Shown: positions 1 through 8,673 of the stretch, piece after piece
Position numbering within the stretch: position 1 is the stretch's first letter
Layout: the number at the start of each line of letters is the position of its first letter
Assembly: GCA_024274705.1 (NCBI GenBank)
Contig: JAJSAL010000180.1
Coordinates: forward strand, 1 to 33,069
Source of the DNA: Spirochaetota bacterium
Lineage (GTDB): Bacteria > Spirochaetota > Spirochaetia > SPDA01 > JAJSAL01
Reading direction: 5' to 3'
Length of the DNA stretch: 33,069 bases
Position numbers and translations under genes: made by a program
Notes under the pieces: generated by a model
What the model saw: the letters and a program-made list of their open reading frames with translations, nothing else
Database searches by the model: none
Told to the model about the DNA's origin: nothing

Positions 1-1
1 C

Positions 2-328
2 GACGGATATTTCGATATGGTGATCATCGGAGAGAGGGTATTCCGGTTCGTGTTCCGGGACCATCTCTGGGACTTCGGAGGCTACCGGGAAATCGGAAAT
101 GTGCCGCTTCAGAAAATAAGCCGTGTAGTGCTTCAGGCGGACGATATCCGCACAGGCTGGTTCGAATCAGGGCCGGCCGAGGATCGATCAGCCCTTCCTG
201 ACACATGGGTGTGGGTGAGGAGGAACTCACGGTCCTGGTATCTCGACCCGGAGAAACTTACAGTGTTCCTGGAGACCTTCAACCTTTCAGACAGAGAATC
301 CCTGGTCCTGCCTGAGACAGGAAGATAA
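2..328 (+). CDS. C-terminal part of an unrecognised protein, cut by the window start
   Basis: An open frame runs from base 2 to a TAA at 326-328 with no stop before it, so this is probably the end of a longer gene that begins outside the window. A start at the ATG at 17 would give only 103 residues and has no clear Shine-Dalgarno sequence. The visible part is soluble, rich in Arg, Trp and acidic residues, with no membrane segment or cysteine motif. I do not recognise the family. It converges on the clostripain-like gene, with 34 bp between the stops and no obvious terminator hairpin. Confidence 0.55.
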   Translation, partial: DGYFDMVIIGERVFRFVFRDHLWDFGGYREIGNVPLQKISRVVLQADDIRTGWFESGPAEDRSALPDTWVWVRRNSRSWYLDPEKLTVFLETFNLSDRESLVLPETGR

Positions 329-362
329 CAGGGCTTTCCGGCACGGCAACCGGTACTCTATG

Positions 363-2030
363 TCAGAACGTTCCCGGAGTGAGAGTATTAGACGGATCGT
401 ACCATTTCTCCATCAATTCCCGCCAGGTTTCCACGGTACCGTTGGAGTTGCTGTAGGCGAAGTCGATACCGCCGTAGAAATCCCCCCCTGATGCCTGGAC
501 CAATTGATCGTAGTACCACCACTGCCAGTAGTAGTGGGATTCACCGTTGTAGGACCGTTCCCCCCGGGAAAAAAACAGGGAAAGTCCGTGGGATATACCT
601 GATCCTTCGTACGCCCCCATGTCCGTTCCCGCCCAGGCATAGGAAATGCAGGAAGAGAGGGCTGTTTTTACATTCCCCGCCTGGCTTTGTGCGATAGAAG
701 CACTTTCAAGGCGGGAGCAGAAATCACCGATTTCCAGGTACGGCCACGTGACCGACTCCACCTCGCTGGTACCATCGTAGTAATGGGTCGATGCGTCCCG
801 GATCCCTTCAATGGTGGTTTGGTCGGAAGCTGCGTCGAGAGCCGACGCGAGCTGGTTCAAGGCATTCTGCAGTGCCGTAATGTTCGCAAGATTCACCGCC
901 GTCTGGGTGTTCATCTGCAGATCGTAGGCATTCGCTTTATCCCGGAACGCTTCCACCACGAGGGTTGCCAGTTGTTCCGGCCCGGCCCCGGCGGTAAGGG
1001 TTTCGAAAATCCGGGTGTACCCCCAGCCCCCGTACTCGGATGCCGGGGAAAAAGCCATATACTCCGCTAAGTCCCTGAACTCGTAGGCGACCTCCACCCC
1101 TCCCATAAGGCAGGCATCCATCCCGAGGAAGGAAAGTTTATCCGATGCGGAGAAGTTGTTACCCAGAGCTGTCTGCACATCGTCAAGGATGAGGTGCCCT
1201 CCCCCGTTATCCTCATCGACACAGATTTCTTTCAGCGATGATGTGGGGAGAGGGGTGTAGGTAAGGCTTCTTGCACTGCGTACACCGCCGCCGTGGTTCC
1301 ACAGAACCAGGGCATACTTCCCGGAAGGGAACCGGCTTCTGCAGTATGCAATGAACCAGGACAGGGTGGCCGGGTCCGCCATGTTCATCTCTCCCAGTTC
1401 TTCTAAGTGACCATAACCGTCTGTGAAACCGTCATCCATCCTCTCGGAACCGAAGTACTGGTTGTCCCCGTCGGGCAGCATGCAGTACAGCCTGGCGTCG
1501 GTCCAGTCCGCCCCTCCCTGTTCGGTAGGAGTTGACACGTAATTGCCGTCGTCCGCCATGGCAGAGCGGTCCACCAGTGCGATCACGTACGCGTTATCCA
1601 CAAAACCTCTTCCGTAGTATTCGGAATTGGCGAGCCCCCCTTCGATATTGTTGAAATCCGCCAGTGCTTCCGATTCCAGATTGTTGTCTCCGTCCAGGTA
1701 GAGCATGATCGTCCAGGACCTGGGTTCCGCCGGTGTAAACCGGGCGGTCAGGTATTTATCACTGTCCATAACCAGTTCCACCCGGGAACTGATATCCTGC
1801 ACATCCCCTTCCCATCCGGCAAAGAAGTATCCTTCGTTTGGAACGGCGGATACTGTAACGGCATCACCCTCCCTGAAACGTCGCTCATCCGGCAGGATCT
1901 GAACAGTGCCCCCTTCGATTGGTTCTATGTCAATCGTAACCGTGTACGGAAGGAATATACTGCACGCTGAGATGAGAAAAACGAGTATGACAGGCAACAA
2001 TACGGCCGGAAATAATAGATATTTTTTCAT
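363..2030 (-). CDS. Clostripain-type (peptidase C11) cysteine protease lipoprotein
   Basis: Predicted secreted cysteine protease tethered to the membrane by lipid. The start is placed at the ATG at 2030, not the in-frame GTG at 2042, because an AGGAAG lies 11 nt upstream and it gives a clean lipoprotein signal: two Lys, a hydrophobic stretch and the lipobox LISAC near residues 15-19. Residues about 25-100 resemble a divergent InlB-type B-repeat ('GGTV', 'GYFFAGWEGD', 'ARFTP'). The C11 domain follows, beginning near 'WTIMLYLDGDNNLE'. His246 (in LWNHGGG) and Cys307 (in GMDACLMGG) match the family's catalytic dyad. C11 enzymes usually cleave after Arg or Lys. It lies downstream of two other exported proteins, suggesting an extracellular digestion cluster. 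Substrate and any self-processing are not visible. Confidence 0.88.
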   Translation of the reverse strand: MKKYLLFPAVLLPVILVFLISACSIFLPYTVTIDIEPIEGGTVQILPDERRFREGDAVTVSAVPNEGYFFAGWEGDVQDISSRVELVMDSDKYLTARFTPAEPRSWTIMLYLDGDNNLESEALADFNNIEGGLANSEYYGRGFVDNAYVIALVDRSAMADDGNYVSTPTEQGGADWTDARLYCMLPDGDNQYFGSERMDDGFTDGYGHLEELGEMNMADPATLSWFIAYCRSRFPSGKYALVLWNHGGGVRSARSLTYTPLPTSSLKEICVDEDNGGGHLILDDVQTALGNNFSASDKLSFLGMDACLMGGVEVAYEFRDLAEYMAFSPASEYGGWGYTRIFETLTAGAGPEQLATLVVEAFRDKANAYDLQMNTQTAVNLANITALQNALNQLASALDAASDQTTIEGIRDASTHYYDGTSEVESVTWPYLEIGDFCSRLESASIAQSQAGNVKTALSSCISYAWAGTDMGAYEGSGISHGLSLFFSRGERSYNGESHYYWQWWYYDQLVQASGGDFYGGIDFAYSNSNGTVETWRELMEKWYDPSNTLTPGTF

Positions 2031-2080
2031 TGGCGGAAACACTTCCTGTTATCTACGTTAACAGAAACTGTACCACGCCG

Positions 2081-2431
2081 TTAAGGATTTATCAAACCGG
2101 CGCCGGTAATTATATACTCGGTGACAGTGATTTTGTTATCCGCGCTTTTCAGTTCCCGGATCCGGAGCACACCTTCGACGGTCACCTCACTGTTGAGCAG
2201 GGGAGTTGCATCCTCCCTGGAGATGTCTTCCAGGAAATAGTCCTTTCCTCCGGGTTCCGTAACGACGAACCTGGTAAAAGGCTCGCTCCCCACCAGCCGG
2301 AGGGTTCCCCGTATCCGGATAATCCCGCCTTCCGCCATGCCGGCGCTCTCCGGCCTGCCGCCGGGAAACGCCGTAAGAACCAGGACTATCAGCATCGATA
2401 CTGCAACTCCCGCCTTTTTCACCGCTTTCAC
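2081..2431 (-). CDS. Small exported protein of unknown function
   Basis: A 116-residue protein with an N-terminal signal peptide (MKAVKKAG followed by about 14 hydrophobic residues). The mature part is a short beta-rich domain with alternating hydrophobic residues ('RIRGTLRLVGSEPFTRFVV', 'VTVEGVLRIRELK') that could be a small OB-like or jelly-roll fold; this is only a guess from the pattern. There is no lipobox cysteine. The GTG start overlaps the TGA stop of the upstream metallopeptidase gene (GTGA), so the two are probably translationally coupled. It may be an accessory or inhibitor of the neighbouring secreted peptidases, but nothing in the sequence proves that. Confidence 0.72.
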   Translation of the reverse strand: MKAVKKAGVAVSMLIVLVLTAFPGGRPESAGMAEGGIIRIRGTLRLVGSEPFTRFVVTEPGGKDYFLEDISREDATPLLNSEVTVEGVLRIRELKSADNKITVTEYIITGAGLINP

Positions 2432-3813
2432 CGTCCCGCTGGAAGGGGTCCTTCAGGATGGAGAACCGCATCTATGGGGTACCGTTTCCCTTCTCCGGGA
2501 ACCAGGGAGCGGGAGGCAAGGGAAACTGTTTGATCATCCGGGGGTAGAATACTTGCACTCGGGAGGGTACCGGTGGTTCCGCTGCTGCCGAGGGGATCGG
2601 GTACGGAGTTATAACTTAACAGGATATCTCCACTATACGTATAGAGACTATCAAGAGTGGCGGTTGAATCAACCACATCTGTTGAAGTGTCTATCCCCGC
2701 GTAATTGATAACGGCATTCGGGGTCTGATCGTTCGATCCCGCGATGGCTACGTACACCCCTTCACCCGGTGCCAGGGTCAGGGCGGCACCCCCGTCATTA
2801 AGAGGCGGATTCAGGGATATCTCCCCTCCATAGTTGTACGGGGCGAGGCTGGTACCGGTTGAACTGAGCTGGTTCGCCGCCAGCCAGTCCCGGATGACCT
2901 GCTGCCAAGGCGTGGTGCCTACGTATATCCTGGCCGAAGCTGCTGTTTCCACCGCAGTGTAATCATTGCCCGGACCATCCAGGATCTCCCTGTAGATGCC
3001 GGTCTTGTTGGAAGCCTGGATCCGCAGCCACTGGAAGAAGAGGTACACCGTTGAATAGTTCGCCAGCAGACCTTCCCATTTCACGAAGTTTTTCCCATTG
3101 CCAATGTCGGTCTGAATGGGACCGGGATTATTATATACATCGATCTTCCACTGTACATGGGAATCCCGGTATACGTATTCCGCTGCGGAAGAGAGGCCTT
3201 CGTCTATCCACGTATCCATGACACCCGATGGTGACTGGACGAACACATTCTGATAAAAATTGATCAGGTGCTGCAGTTCGTGGGCCATTGTCTGATTGAA
3301 ATCGGGATCCCCGGGATCGCCCGGGTTCAGGTCCATGTAGAGCATTTCCTGTTCATTGGAATACGGGAAACTATCCCGGGAATACTCGTTGCCCGAGTGG
3401 AAGTACCCGGCAACGTACCCGCCGGATGTGTCGTAATCATCGATGATGTCCAGGATGAGGAGGGTAACCTTTCCGTCCCCGTTGAAATCTCCGGTGCTTC
3501 CAAAGGTGGATGAAATATCGATGAACACGTTGGCGTCGAACTCTGCGGCGATACTCGCCGCAAGGGCGTCGGTGACAACGGCACTGTTGGCGTTTTCCAC
3601 GTACACCTTACTGTAGGTTCCCTCAGCCCTAAGGGTTGCCGGCACCTGGTACCAGCCGGTATCGCCCTGCTGTACCTTCTGCGCCCAGAAGAACGTTCCC
3701 GGTGATGCGGATTCCTCCGCCGGCGGCGGGTTTCCCGCATCTTTACACGCGAAAACGGTAAACATGAATAGAAGGGAAATTATGGACAGTCCTGTTCCGG
3801 GAGATTTCTTCAA
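2428..3813 (-). CDS. Peptidase M30 (hyicolysin)-like metallopeptidase lipoprotein
   Basis: Predicted secreted zinc peptidase of 461 residues. The signal peptide begins MKKSPG and ends at a lipobox-like FTVFAC, so Cys23 would be lipidated. The zinc-binding HELQH motif is at residues 178-182 (AHELQHLINF). The downstream 'WIDEGLSSAAEY' supplies a plausible third ligand Glu, as in the M30 family. A 'DFNGDGKV' stretch resembles a calcium-binding loop. The start codon is TTG, preceded by GTGGGG. The last third is rich in Gly, Ser and Thr and may be a beta-sandwich domain. It is the first gene of a three-gene exported-protein cluster and is coupled to the small gene after it. The lipoprotein and HELQH calls are directly visible; the family name is from memory of M30 motifs. 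Confidence 0.82.
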   Translation of the reverse strand: MKKSPGTGLSIISLLFMFTVFACKDAGNPPPAEESASPGTFFWAQKVQQGDTGWYQVPATLRAEGTYSKVYVENANSAVVTDALAASIAAEFDANVFIDISSTFGSTGDFNGDGKVTLLILDIIDDYDTSGGYVAGYFHSGNEYSRDSFPYSNEQEMLYMDLNPGDPGDPDFNQTMAHELQHLINFYQNVFVQSPSGVMDTWIDEGLSSAAEYVYRDSHVQWKIDVYNNPGPIQTDIGNGKNFVKWEGLLANYSTVYLFFQWLRIQASNKTGIYREILDGPGNDYTAVETAASARIYVGTTPWQQVIRDWLAANQLSSTGTSLAPYNYGGEISLNPPLNDGGAALTLAPGEGVYVAIAGSNDQTPNAVINYAGIDTSTDVVDSTATLDSLYTYSGDILLSYNSVPDPLGSSGTTGTLPSASILPPDDQTVSLASRSLVPGEGKRYPIDAVLHPEGPLPAGR

Positions 3814-3865
3814 CGCTACCCCACTGTTCCTGGAATATACCGCAAAGGGAGTGGAAAATCCAATA

Positions 3866-6800
3866 CTACACTCTGCCGGGAGCTGCCCGGCGGTGCAGTT
3901 TTTCTACCTGAAGGCAAAAGACTTCGATACTGGCCTCTACTATCTGGGAAAAGGGCTCGCCGTCCACTTCCAGGGCGAGAAACGGAAGCCGGGAAGATTC
4001 GGACAGCCGCCGGTACTCTTCATTCTGTTCCACCATCACCTTGTTTTCCAGAAGTGCTTCCCGGGAAAGGATCGACTCGATCACCCGTGAGGGCAGGCAT
4101 CCGAAGGGGCCCAGTGCGACAACTCCTTGGACGTTGTCGATAATTCCCTTGAAAAAGGAACCGATTACGAGAATCGGCTCACCCGCAAGTTCGATATTAA
4201 CAAACCGGCTTCCTATCCTGATCACCTTGTCCACATCTATAAGATCATATTCCACCAGTCCCGACCGGGAGAGGATCCTTTTAATCCTCCGCTCAAGGTG
4301 TACCTGTATCCTGAACTTGGCGAAAAAATACAGTTTCCCTTTCAGAGACAGCTTTTCCCCAAGCAGGTTATGCTGAATAAGATAATCCACGTAGTACCAC
4401 CACTCCATGACGGGAGCTTTCCGAACGATGATGTCCCGTTTATTCAGCCTTTGGATAAGAGGCCCGGTGGAAAAGTCATCCCGGCGGACAAAAATCTCCC
4501 CCAGGATGGACACTTTTTTTGCCTCTGAAAGAAGCATCCGCAAGGGAATCCCTTTAAGGCGCCGGGAGATACGTTTCAGCACCGAAAACAAATCATAGGC
4601 GCCCTTTTCGAAAGAGGTAATGACATCATTCAACCCCTCCTGGAACACCCTCCCGGCTTCCACCGGGTCTGATGCCAGTACTTCCAGGCTGTTCCGGATA
4701 TCCTCCATGACGTCGGATACGATAATGGCTTTGAGAAAATTGGAAGTCGCCCGGATTCCAAAACCGCCGAAACTGTTTTCACTGGTAAGGGTTAAAAGGA
4801 CGACGTTTTCAAGCCGGTCCTTTTCGATTAACCGGTTCAGGTACACTGCGTACTGGGTGAACCTGCAGTTCCCCGACGTGGTGGGAACGAAGAAAACGGT
4901 AATCTCCTCCGGGTCTTTCCGGTTTTCAATGTATTCCTTCAGGCCCCCGCAGCACAGGATCAAGGGAAGGCACTCTTTACATGAAGCCTGGCTCCTGCCG
5001 GCAGCGAGGGTTGAAGCGCTGCTTACCGGAAGGGCCCGGGCATTCACCCCCATTCCCCGGAAAGAGGCGGCGGTTAGTTCCGTTGCCACTCTGCCCATGG
5101 ACGGCAACAATAGTCTGACCCTTCTGTCTGAAATCGAAAAGGTCCGTCCATCGGGAACCTTAAAGTGGACGACGCCTTTTTTGAATACCGTTGAAAGAGG
5201 TTTGAAAACGTTCGCTGTTTCCCTTTCCCTGAACCTCCGGTACCGGGCCATGATGTCCAGGAACGCTTCCACCCGTGTATTAATGCCGGCATCGGCGGCG
5301 TGACTGTCCAGCTCCAGGGTAAGGGAAGGTTTGGTTTTCATAATGTCCCTGAAATAGGTGAGGAGAAAGGAATCGGGGCCGCAGCTGAAATTCGTGATAT
5401 ACACTCCGAAGAGACGGGGATGGGAAGCGACGAATTCGGAAGCCTTGAGGATTTCCTGCCCCGTAGCCCAGCAGGATATATATTCAGGGCGTTCCTCTTC
5501 GTAAGGCAGGAGATCGAAAGGGATCACCTCATAGCCACGGCTGGAAAATTTCTCCGGGATCCCCATATTCGCTTCCCCGGCAAAGGCGTTGTACGCTCGT
5601 CCGAATATGACGATACCGGTCCTGTCCGTATCCTCCTCCAGCCGGGCAAGGGCTTTCCTTCCCTCTTCTTTCCTCCACCTGAAAAAATCCTTCTGCTTTT
5701 CCAGGGCAATGGTGTATGCCCTGTCGGATTCGGTTCTTTCCACGCCGAAAGTCCGGACAAGTTCCGAAAAGATATCTTTCTGCGTGTCCCATCCCCGGTA
5801 AAAATCGAAGACCGGGGTCAGAAATTTCTCCTTCCATTCTCTGAAAGCACTGCGGAGGAAATACGGTTCGCTCTGCAGCAGCAGGCATGTGCTCTGGTAT
5901 TCTTTCCGATAGCTTATGCTGTTTTCCAAATAGAGTTCGACAATATGGGGAAGAAAGATGTAATCCACACCCTTCTTTATCAGGTCCATCACGTAGCCGT
6001 GGGCAATCTCCCCGGGGAAACAGAAGGAGGCGGACACCCGTTTCAGTCCGTCAGGGTGGATGATATCCGAAACAACAACATCAAAACCAAGGGAATGGAA
6101 ATAGTAATAGAAAAAAGGGAACAATGTGTTAGTAAGAAACGCCCGGGACAATCCGATAGTCACGGACTTCCCGGCCCCGGTTTCCGGATGCCCATGGAAA
6201 ACCCTTTTCTGCCGGTCCTTTACAAGGTTGATACCCGCGGATATCCCGGACCCCCCACGTCTATAGTTGTAATATTTGTCACATATACCGCCGAAGGGAT
6301 ACTTCTTTCCCTCCATTTCAATAACACTGATCTCACATTTTCGGTCGCATTTCTCCGTTCCGCCGGAGCACCTGAAGCTTTTACCGTAGGAAACCTCTCT
6401 TCCCGCCAGCTCCGCCAGATCGAACGTTTCGGGCTTGAGCAAACCAAGATCGATTTTGTCCCGGATTTCCAGGGCGACACCGAAAGCCCCCATGAGTCCC
6501 GGTTCCGGCGGAACGATGAGGGGTTTCCCCAGGATATTGGCCATGGCCAGGGGGATCGCCCGGTTGTAACACACCCCGCCCTGGAAAAATATTTTCTTTC
6601 CCGAGGGCCTGTTCCCCTTTACCCTGTTCAGGTAATTGAAGCATACGGAGTAGACCAGTCCCGCCATGATCTCTTCGTCGGACATGTTCTCCTGGGAAGC
6701 ATTCTTGATATCACTCCCGATAAACGCCGCACACTGGTCGCTGAAATTGGGGACCTGTTTTGCTGATAGTGCTTTATTACCGATTTCCCGGAAATGGATG

Positions 6801-8128
6801 TCCGAGTTTTCCGACGCCGCTTCTTCCAGGAAGGAACCGGTGCCTGCGGAACAGGCCTCGTTCATGGCATAATCGGAGGGTACACCGTTTACCAGGTAGG
6901 TGTACTTTGCATCCTGCCCGCCGATTTCGAATATGGTGTCTACTTCTTCATCAAAATACGCCGCAGCCGCGGCATGGCTGATGATTTCATTTACCACACC
7001 GCTGCTCAAAGCATGGAGGGCCGCTATATACCGGCCGGAACCGGTTACCCCAAGGCCGATAATCTCAAGGGGCACACCTGTATCCTCATCAAGCGCCTGG
7101 TAACACTTCCGGGCCGCCCGGACAGGATTTCCGTCGGTCCGAAGATAGACCGAGGCGAGAATTTTACCGTCCCCGGTGCGCATGATGACAGCTTTCGTCG
7201 TGGTGGATCCGACATCGAGACCAAGGATACACTCATCGCCTGGCTGGGGCTCTCCCCGGTCCATCGACCTGAAACTCACAAGGTTCTCCGCTTCTCCTAT
7301 GGCCGGAAGCATGGTATAAGAGGATTCGTTTTTTCGAATAGCCAGTAGATTCCCAGGAAGCACTTTGTTTTTAAGGGCGAAAAAGGCGGCCCCTAAGGCC
7401 TCAAAGTATTCCGCCTCCACGGGAATAACCATATCCTGGATCTCCTCAGCGAGAGATTCCATGACAATACGGTTCCGCGTTACACCCCCTACAACAACGA
7501 AGTTCCTGGCTTCCATCCCGCCGATGAGCTCACATATCTTGTCCGCCATCATACGGCACAACCCGGCTATTACCCTTCCATGGGGGATACCCTTGTTGAG
7601 AGCATGGGTACAATCGCTCTTGCAAAACACGGAACACCGGCCGGAAACAATATAGGGTTTGTGAGAATTCGGACTGGCAATGGCTTCTTCAATGGTAAGA
7701 TTCATCCGGCCGATCTGCTGGAGGAAAAACGCCCCGGTACCGGAAGCACACTTGTTCCCTGTCCGCACATCGATGATATGCCCCATCTCATTCAGCCGGT
7801 ACAGCACGAAATTCTCGCTTCCCGCACTTACAATCCCCTGAAAATCCCGGTTTTCCCGGGCCATAAGCAGTTCCACGGCTGATTCGGTGGCTTCCGGTTC
7901 GGTAATAGTTGCCGCTTCCAGGTAGTCCTTGAATTTTCTGCCCGTGACGGCAGCATACCGGACCCTTTCGATACCTATCTTACTCAGGATATCCCTGTAC
8001 TTTTCCAGGGGCCTGCCACGGTGAGGTTCGATGATAACTTTTTGTATCTCCGGGGCCGCTCCACTGCCTTCAAGCAGAACCACCTTGAGTGTCGAAGCCC
8101 CCAAACATACTCCAAGAGTAATTTCCAT
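3866..8128 (-). CDS. Giant CoA-substrate-specific enzyme activase (BcrAD/BadFG, DUF2229)
   Basis: A 1420-residue protein of the acyl-CoA dehydratase activase-related family. It has two tandem ASKHA ATPase domains, residues about 1-260 (with CASGTG near 127) and about 300-570 (LDVGSTTTKAV near 303, then IFEIGGQDAKY and CSAGTG). The Cys of each C-A/S-x-GTG motif is the type that holds a [4Fe-4S] cluster between subunits in HgdC and BadF/G activators. The following DUF2229-like segment (about 650-900) and a C-terminal half resemble a fused dehydratase D-component. HgdC-type activators use ATP to drive a low-potential electron into 2-hydroxyacyl-CoA dehydratases or benzoyl-CoA reductases. The role of these giant fusions is unproven, and no partner dehydratase is nearby. 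The ATG at 8128 has only a weak ribosome binding site. Confidence 0.85.
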   Translation of the reverse strand: MEITLGVCLGASTLKVVLLEGSGAAPEIQKVIIEPHRGRPLEKYRDILSKIGIERVRYAAVTGRKFKDYLEAATITEPEATESAVELLMARENRDFQGIVSAGSENFVLYRLNEMGHIIDVRTGNKCASGTGAFFLQQIGRMNLTIEEAIASPNSHKPYIVSGRCSVFCKSDCTHALNKGIPHGRVIAGLCRMMADKICELIGGMEARNFVVVGGVTRNRIVMESLAEEIQDMVIPVEAEYFEALGAAFFALKNKVLPGNLLAIRKNESSYTMLPAIGEAENLVSFRSMDRGEPQPGDECILGLDVGSTTTKAVIMRTGDGKILASVYLRTDGNPVRAARKCYQALDEDTGVPLEIIGLGVTGSGRYIAALHALSSGVVNEIISHAAAAAYFDEEVDTIFEIGGQDAKYTYLVNGVPSDYAMNEACSAGTGSFLEEAASENSDIHFREIGNKALSAKQVPNFSDQCAAFIGSDIKNASQENMSDEEIMAGLVYSVCFNYLNRVKGNRPSGKKIFFQGGVCYNRAIPLAMANILGKPLIVPPEPGLMGAFGVALEIRDKIDLGLLKPETFDLAELAGREVSYGKSFRCSGGTEKCDRKCEISVIEMEGKKYPFGGICDKYYNYRRGGSGISAGINLVKDRQKRVFHGHPETGAGKSVTIGLSRAFLTNTLFPFFYYYFHSLGFDVVVSDIIHPDGLKRVSASFCFPGEIAHGYVMDLIKKGVDYIFLPHIVELYLENSISYRKEYQSTCLLLQSEPYFLRSAFREWKEKFLTPVFDFYRGWDTQKDIFSELVRTFGVERTESDRAYTIALEKQKDFFRWRKEEGRKALARLEEDTDRTGIVIFGRAYNAFAGEANMGIPEKFSSRGYEVIPFDLLPYEEERPEYISCWATGQEILKASEFVASHPRLFGVYITNFSCGPDSFLLTYFRDIMKTKPSLTLELDSHAADAGINTRVEAFLDIMARYRRFRERETANVFKPLSTVFKKGVVHFKVPDGRTFSISDRRVRLLLPSMGRVATELTAASFRGMGVNARALPVSSASTLAAGRSQASCKECLPLILCCGGLKEYIENRKDPEEITVFFVPTTSGNCRFTQYAVYLNRLIEKDRLENVVLLTLTSENSFGGFGIRATSNFLKAIIVSDVMEDIRNSLEVLASDPVEAGRVFQEGLNDVITSFEKGAYDLFSVLKRISRRLKGIPLRMLLSEAKKVSILGEIFVRRDDFSTGPLIQRLNKRDIIVRKAPVMEWWYYVDYLIQHNLLGEKLSLKGKLYFFAKFRIQVHLERRIKRILSRSGLVEYDLIDVDKVIRIGSRFVNIELAGEPILVIGSFFKGIIDNVQGVVALGPFGCLPSRVIESILSREALLENKVMVEQNEEYRRLSESSRLPFLALEVDGEPFSQIVEASIEVFCLQVEKLHRRAAPGRV

Positions 8129-8228
8129 AGGTTACCAGATGCCTAATATAGAATATGCATACCGGTTTTGCAATCGGTACGTGAAGATGCGAAATCCACT
8201 CTCCCAACCACAACATTTGGCCCGATGG

Positions 8229-8483
8229 TTACGGCTTGTTAGCGGAATCGGGACAGGCGCAGTACATGTCATTGATCCGCTCCGCTTCCTGCAGCCCTTC
8301 ATCGATGATGTCCCGGATAATCTCCTTTACCGGTTTGACCTCGTTCACCAGCCCGACACTCTGCCCGGCCATGAGTGATCCGGATTCGATGTCTCCTTCG
8401 ATGGCGGCTTTCCTCAAACCCCCGATCCAGAATTCTTTCCCCCTGGCCCAGAGCTTTTCGAGAAGGTTAATTGATTTTCCCAT
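8229..8483 (-). pseudogene. C-terminal remnant of a nitronate monooxygenase/FabK-like flavoprotein
   Basis: The 84 codons match only the last part of the 2-nitropropane dioxygenase/FabK TIM-barrel family. 'GGLRKAAIEGDIESGSLMAGQSVGLVNEVKPVKEI' (split here only for reading: the GSLMAGQSVGLV core is the typical family tail) is followed by a normal C-terminus. Full members have over 300 residues with the FMN-binding barrel before this tail; here the frame meets a TAG about 9 codons before the ATG and no barrel is present. An SD-like GGGGG lies 7 nt before the ATG, so a small protein could still be made. The simplest reading is a decayed gene left beside the activase. Confidence 0.6.
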
Positions 8484-8534
8484 GAAATGACCCCCGATAC
8501 TCCCTTTCGTCTAATAGGTCCAAATGTAATCAAT

Positions 8535-8571
8535 CCGGGACCTGAAAGCAACAAAGTTGCCCGGCCTTTTT
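8535..8571 (+). terminator. Possible attenuator/terminator hairpin upstream of hisD
   Basis: Arms GCAAC (8548-8552) and GTTGC (8556-8560) surround an AAA loop, with outer CCGG arms at 8535-8538 and 8561-8564 beyond a one-sided bulge, followed by CCTTTTT. It lies about 100 nt before the hisD start on the same strand. The weak stem and short T-run make this uncertain. I see no histidine-rich leader peptide and no T-box consensus. Confidence 0.25.
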
Positions 8572-8673
8572 GCCCATAGATTATGTAGAGGCAAGGTTGC
8601 GTTTGGCTGCCCCCCCGGTTACCGCTGCTTAGAAACCTTGACCAACCACTTAAGGCTGTACTACATTTGGCCA

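Noticed and set aside
5300..6766. 488-residue plus-strand open frame
   Set aside because: It lies wholly opposite the CoA activase, has no family features and no ribosome binding site; long antisense frames are expected in such DNA.
8557..8673. Upstream in-frame extension of hisD from a TTG
   Set aside because: The extra 39 residues do not resemble any HisD N-terminus and overlap the hairpin region; the family start is at 8674.
8484..8673. T-box, SRP RNA or 6S RNA in the hisD leader
   Set aside because: No T-box sequence, no SRP-like tetraloop segment and no long 6S-like stem could be found; only a weak hairpin is supported.
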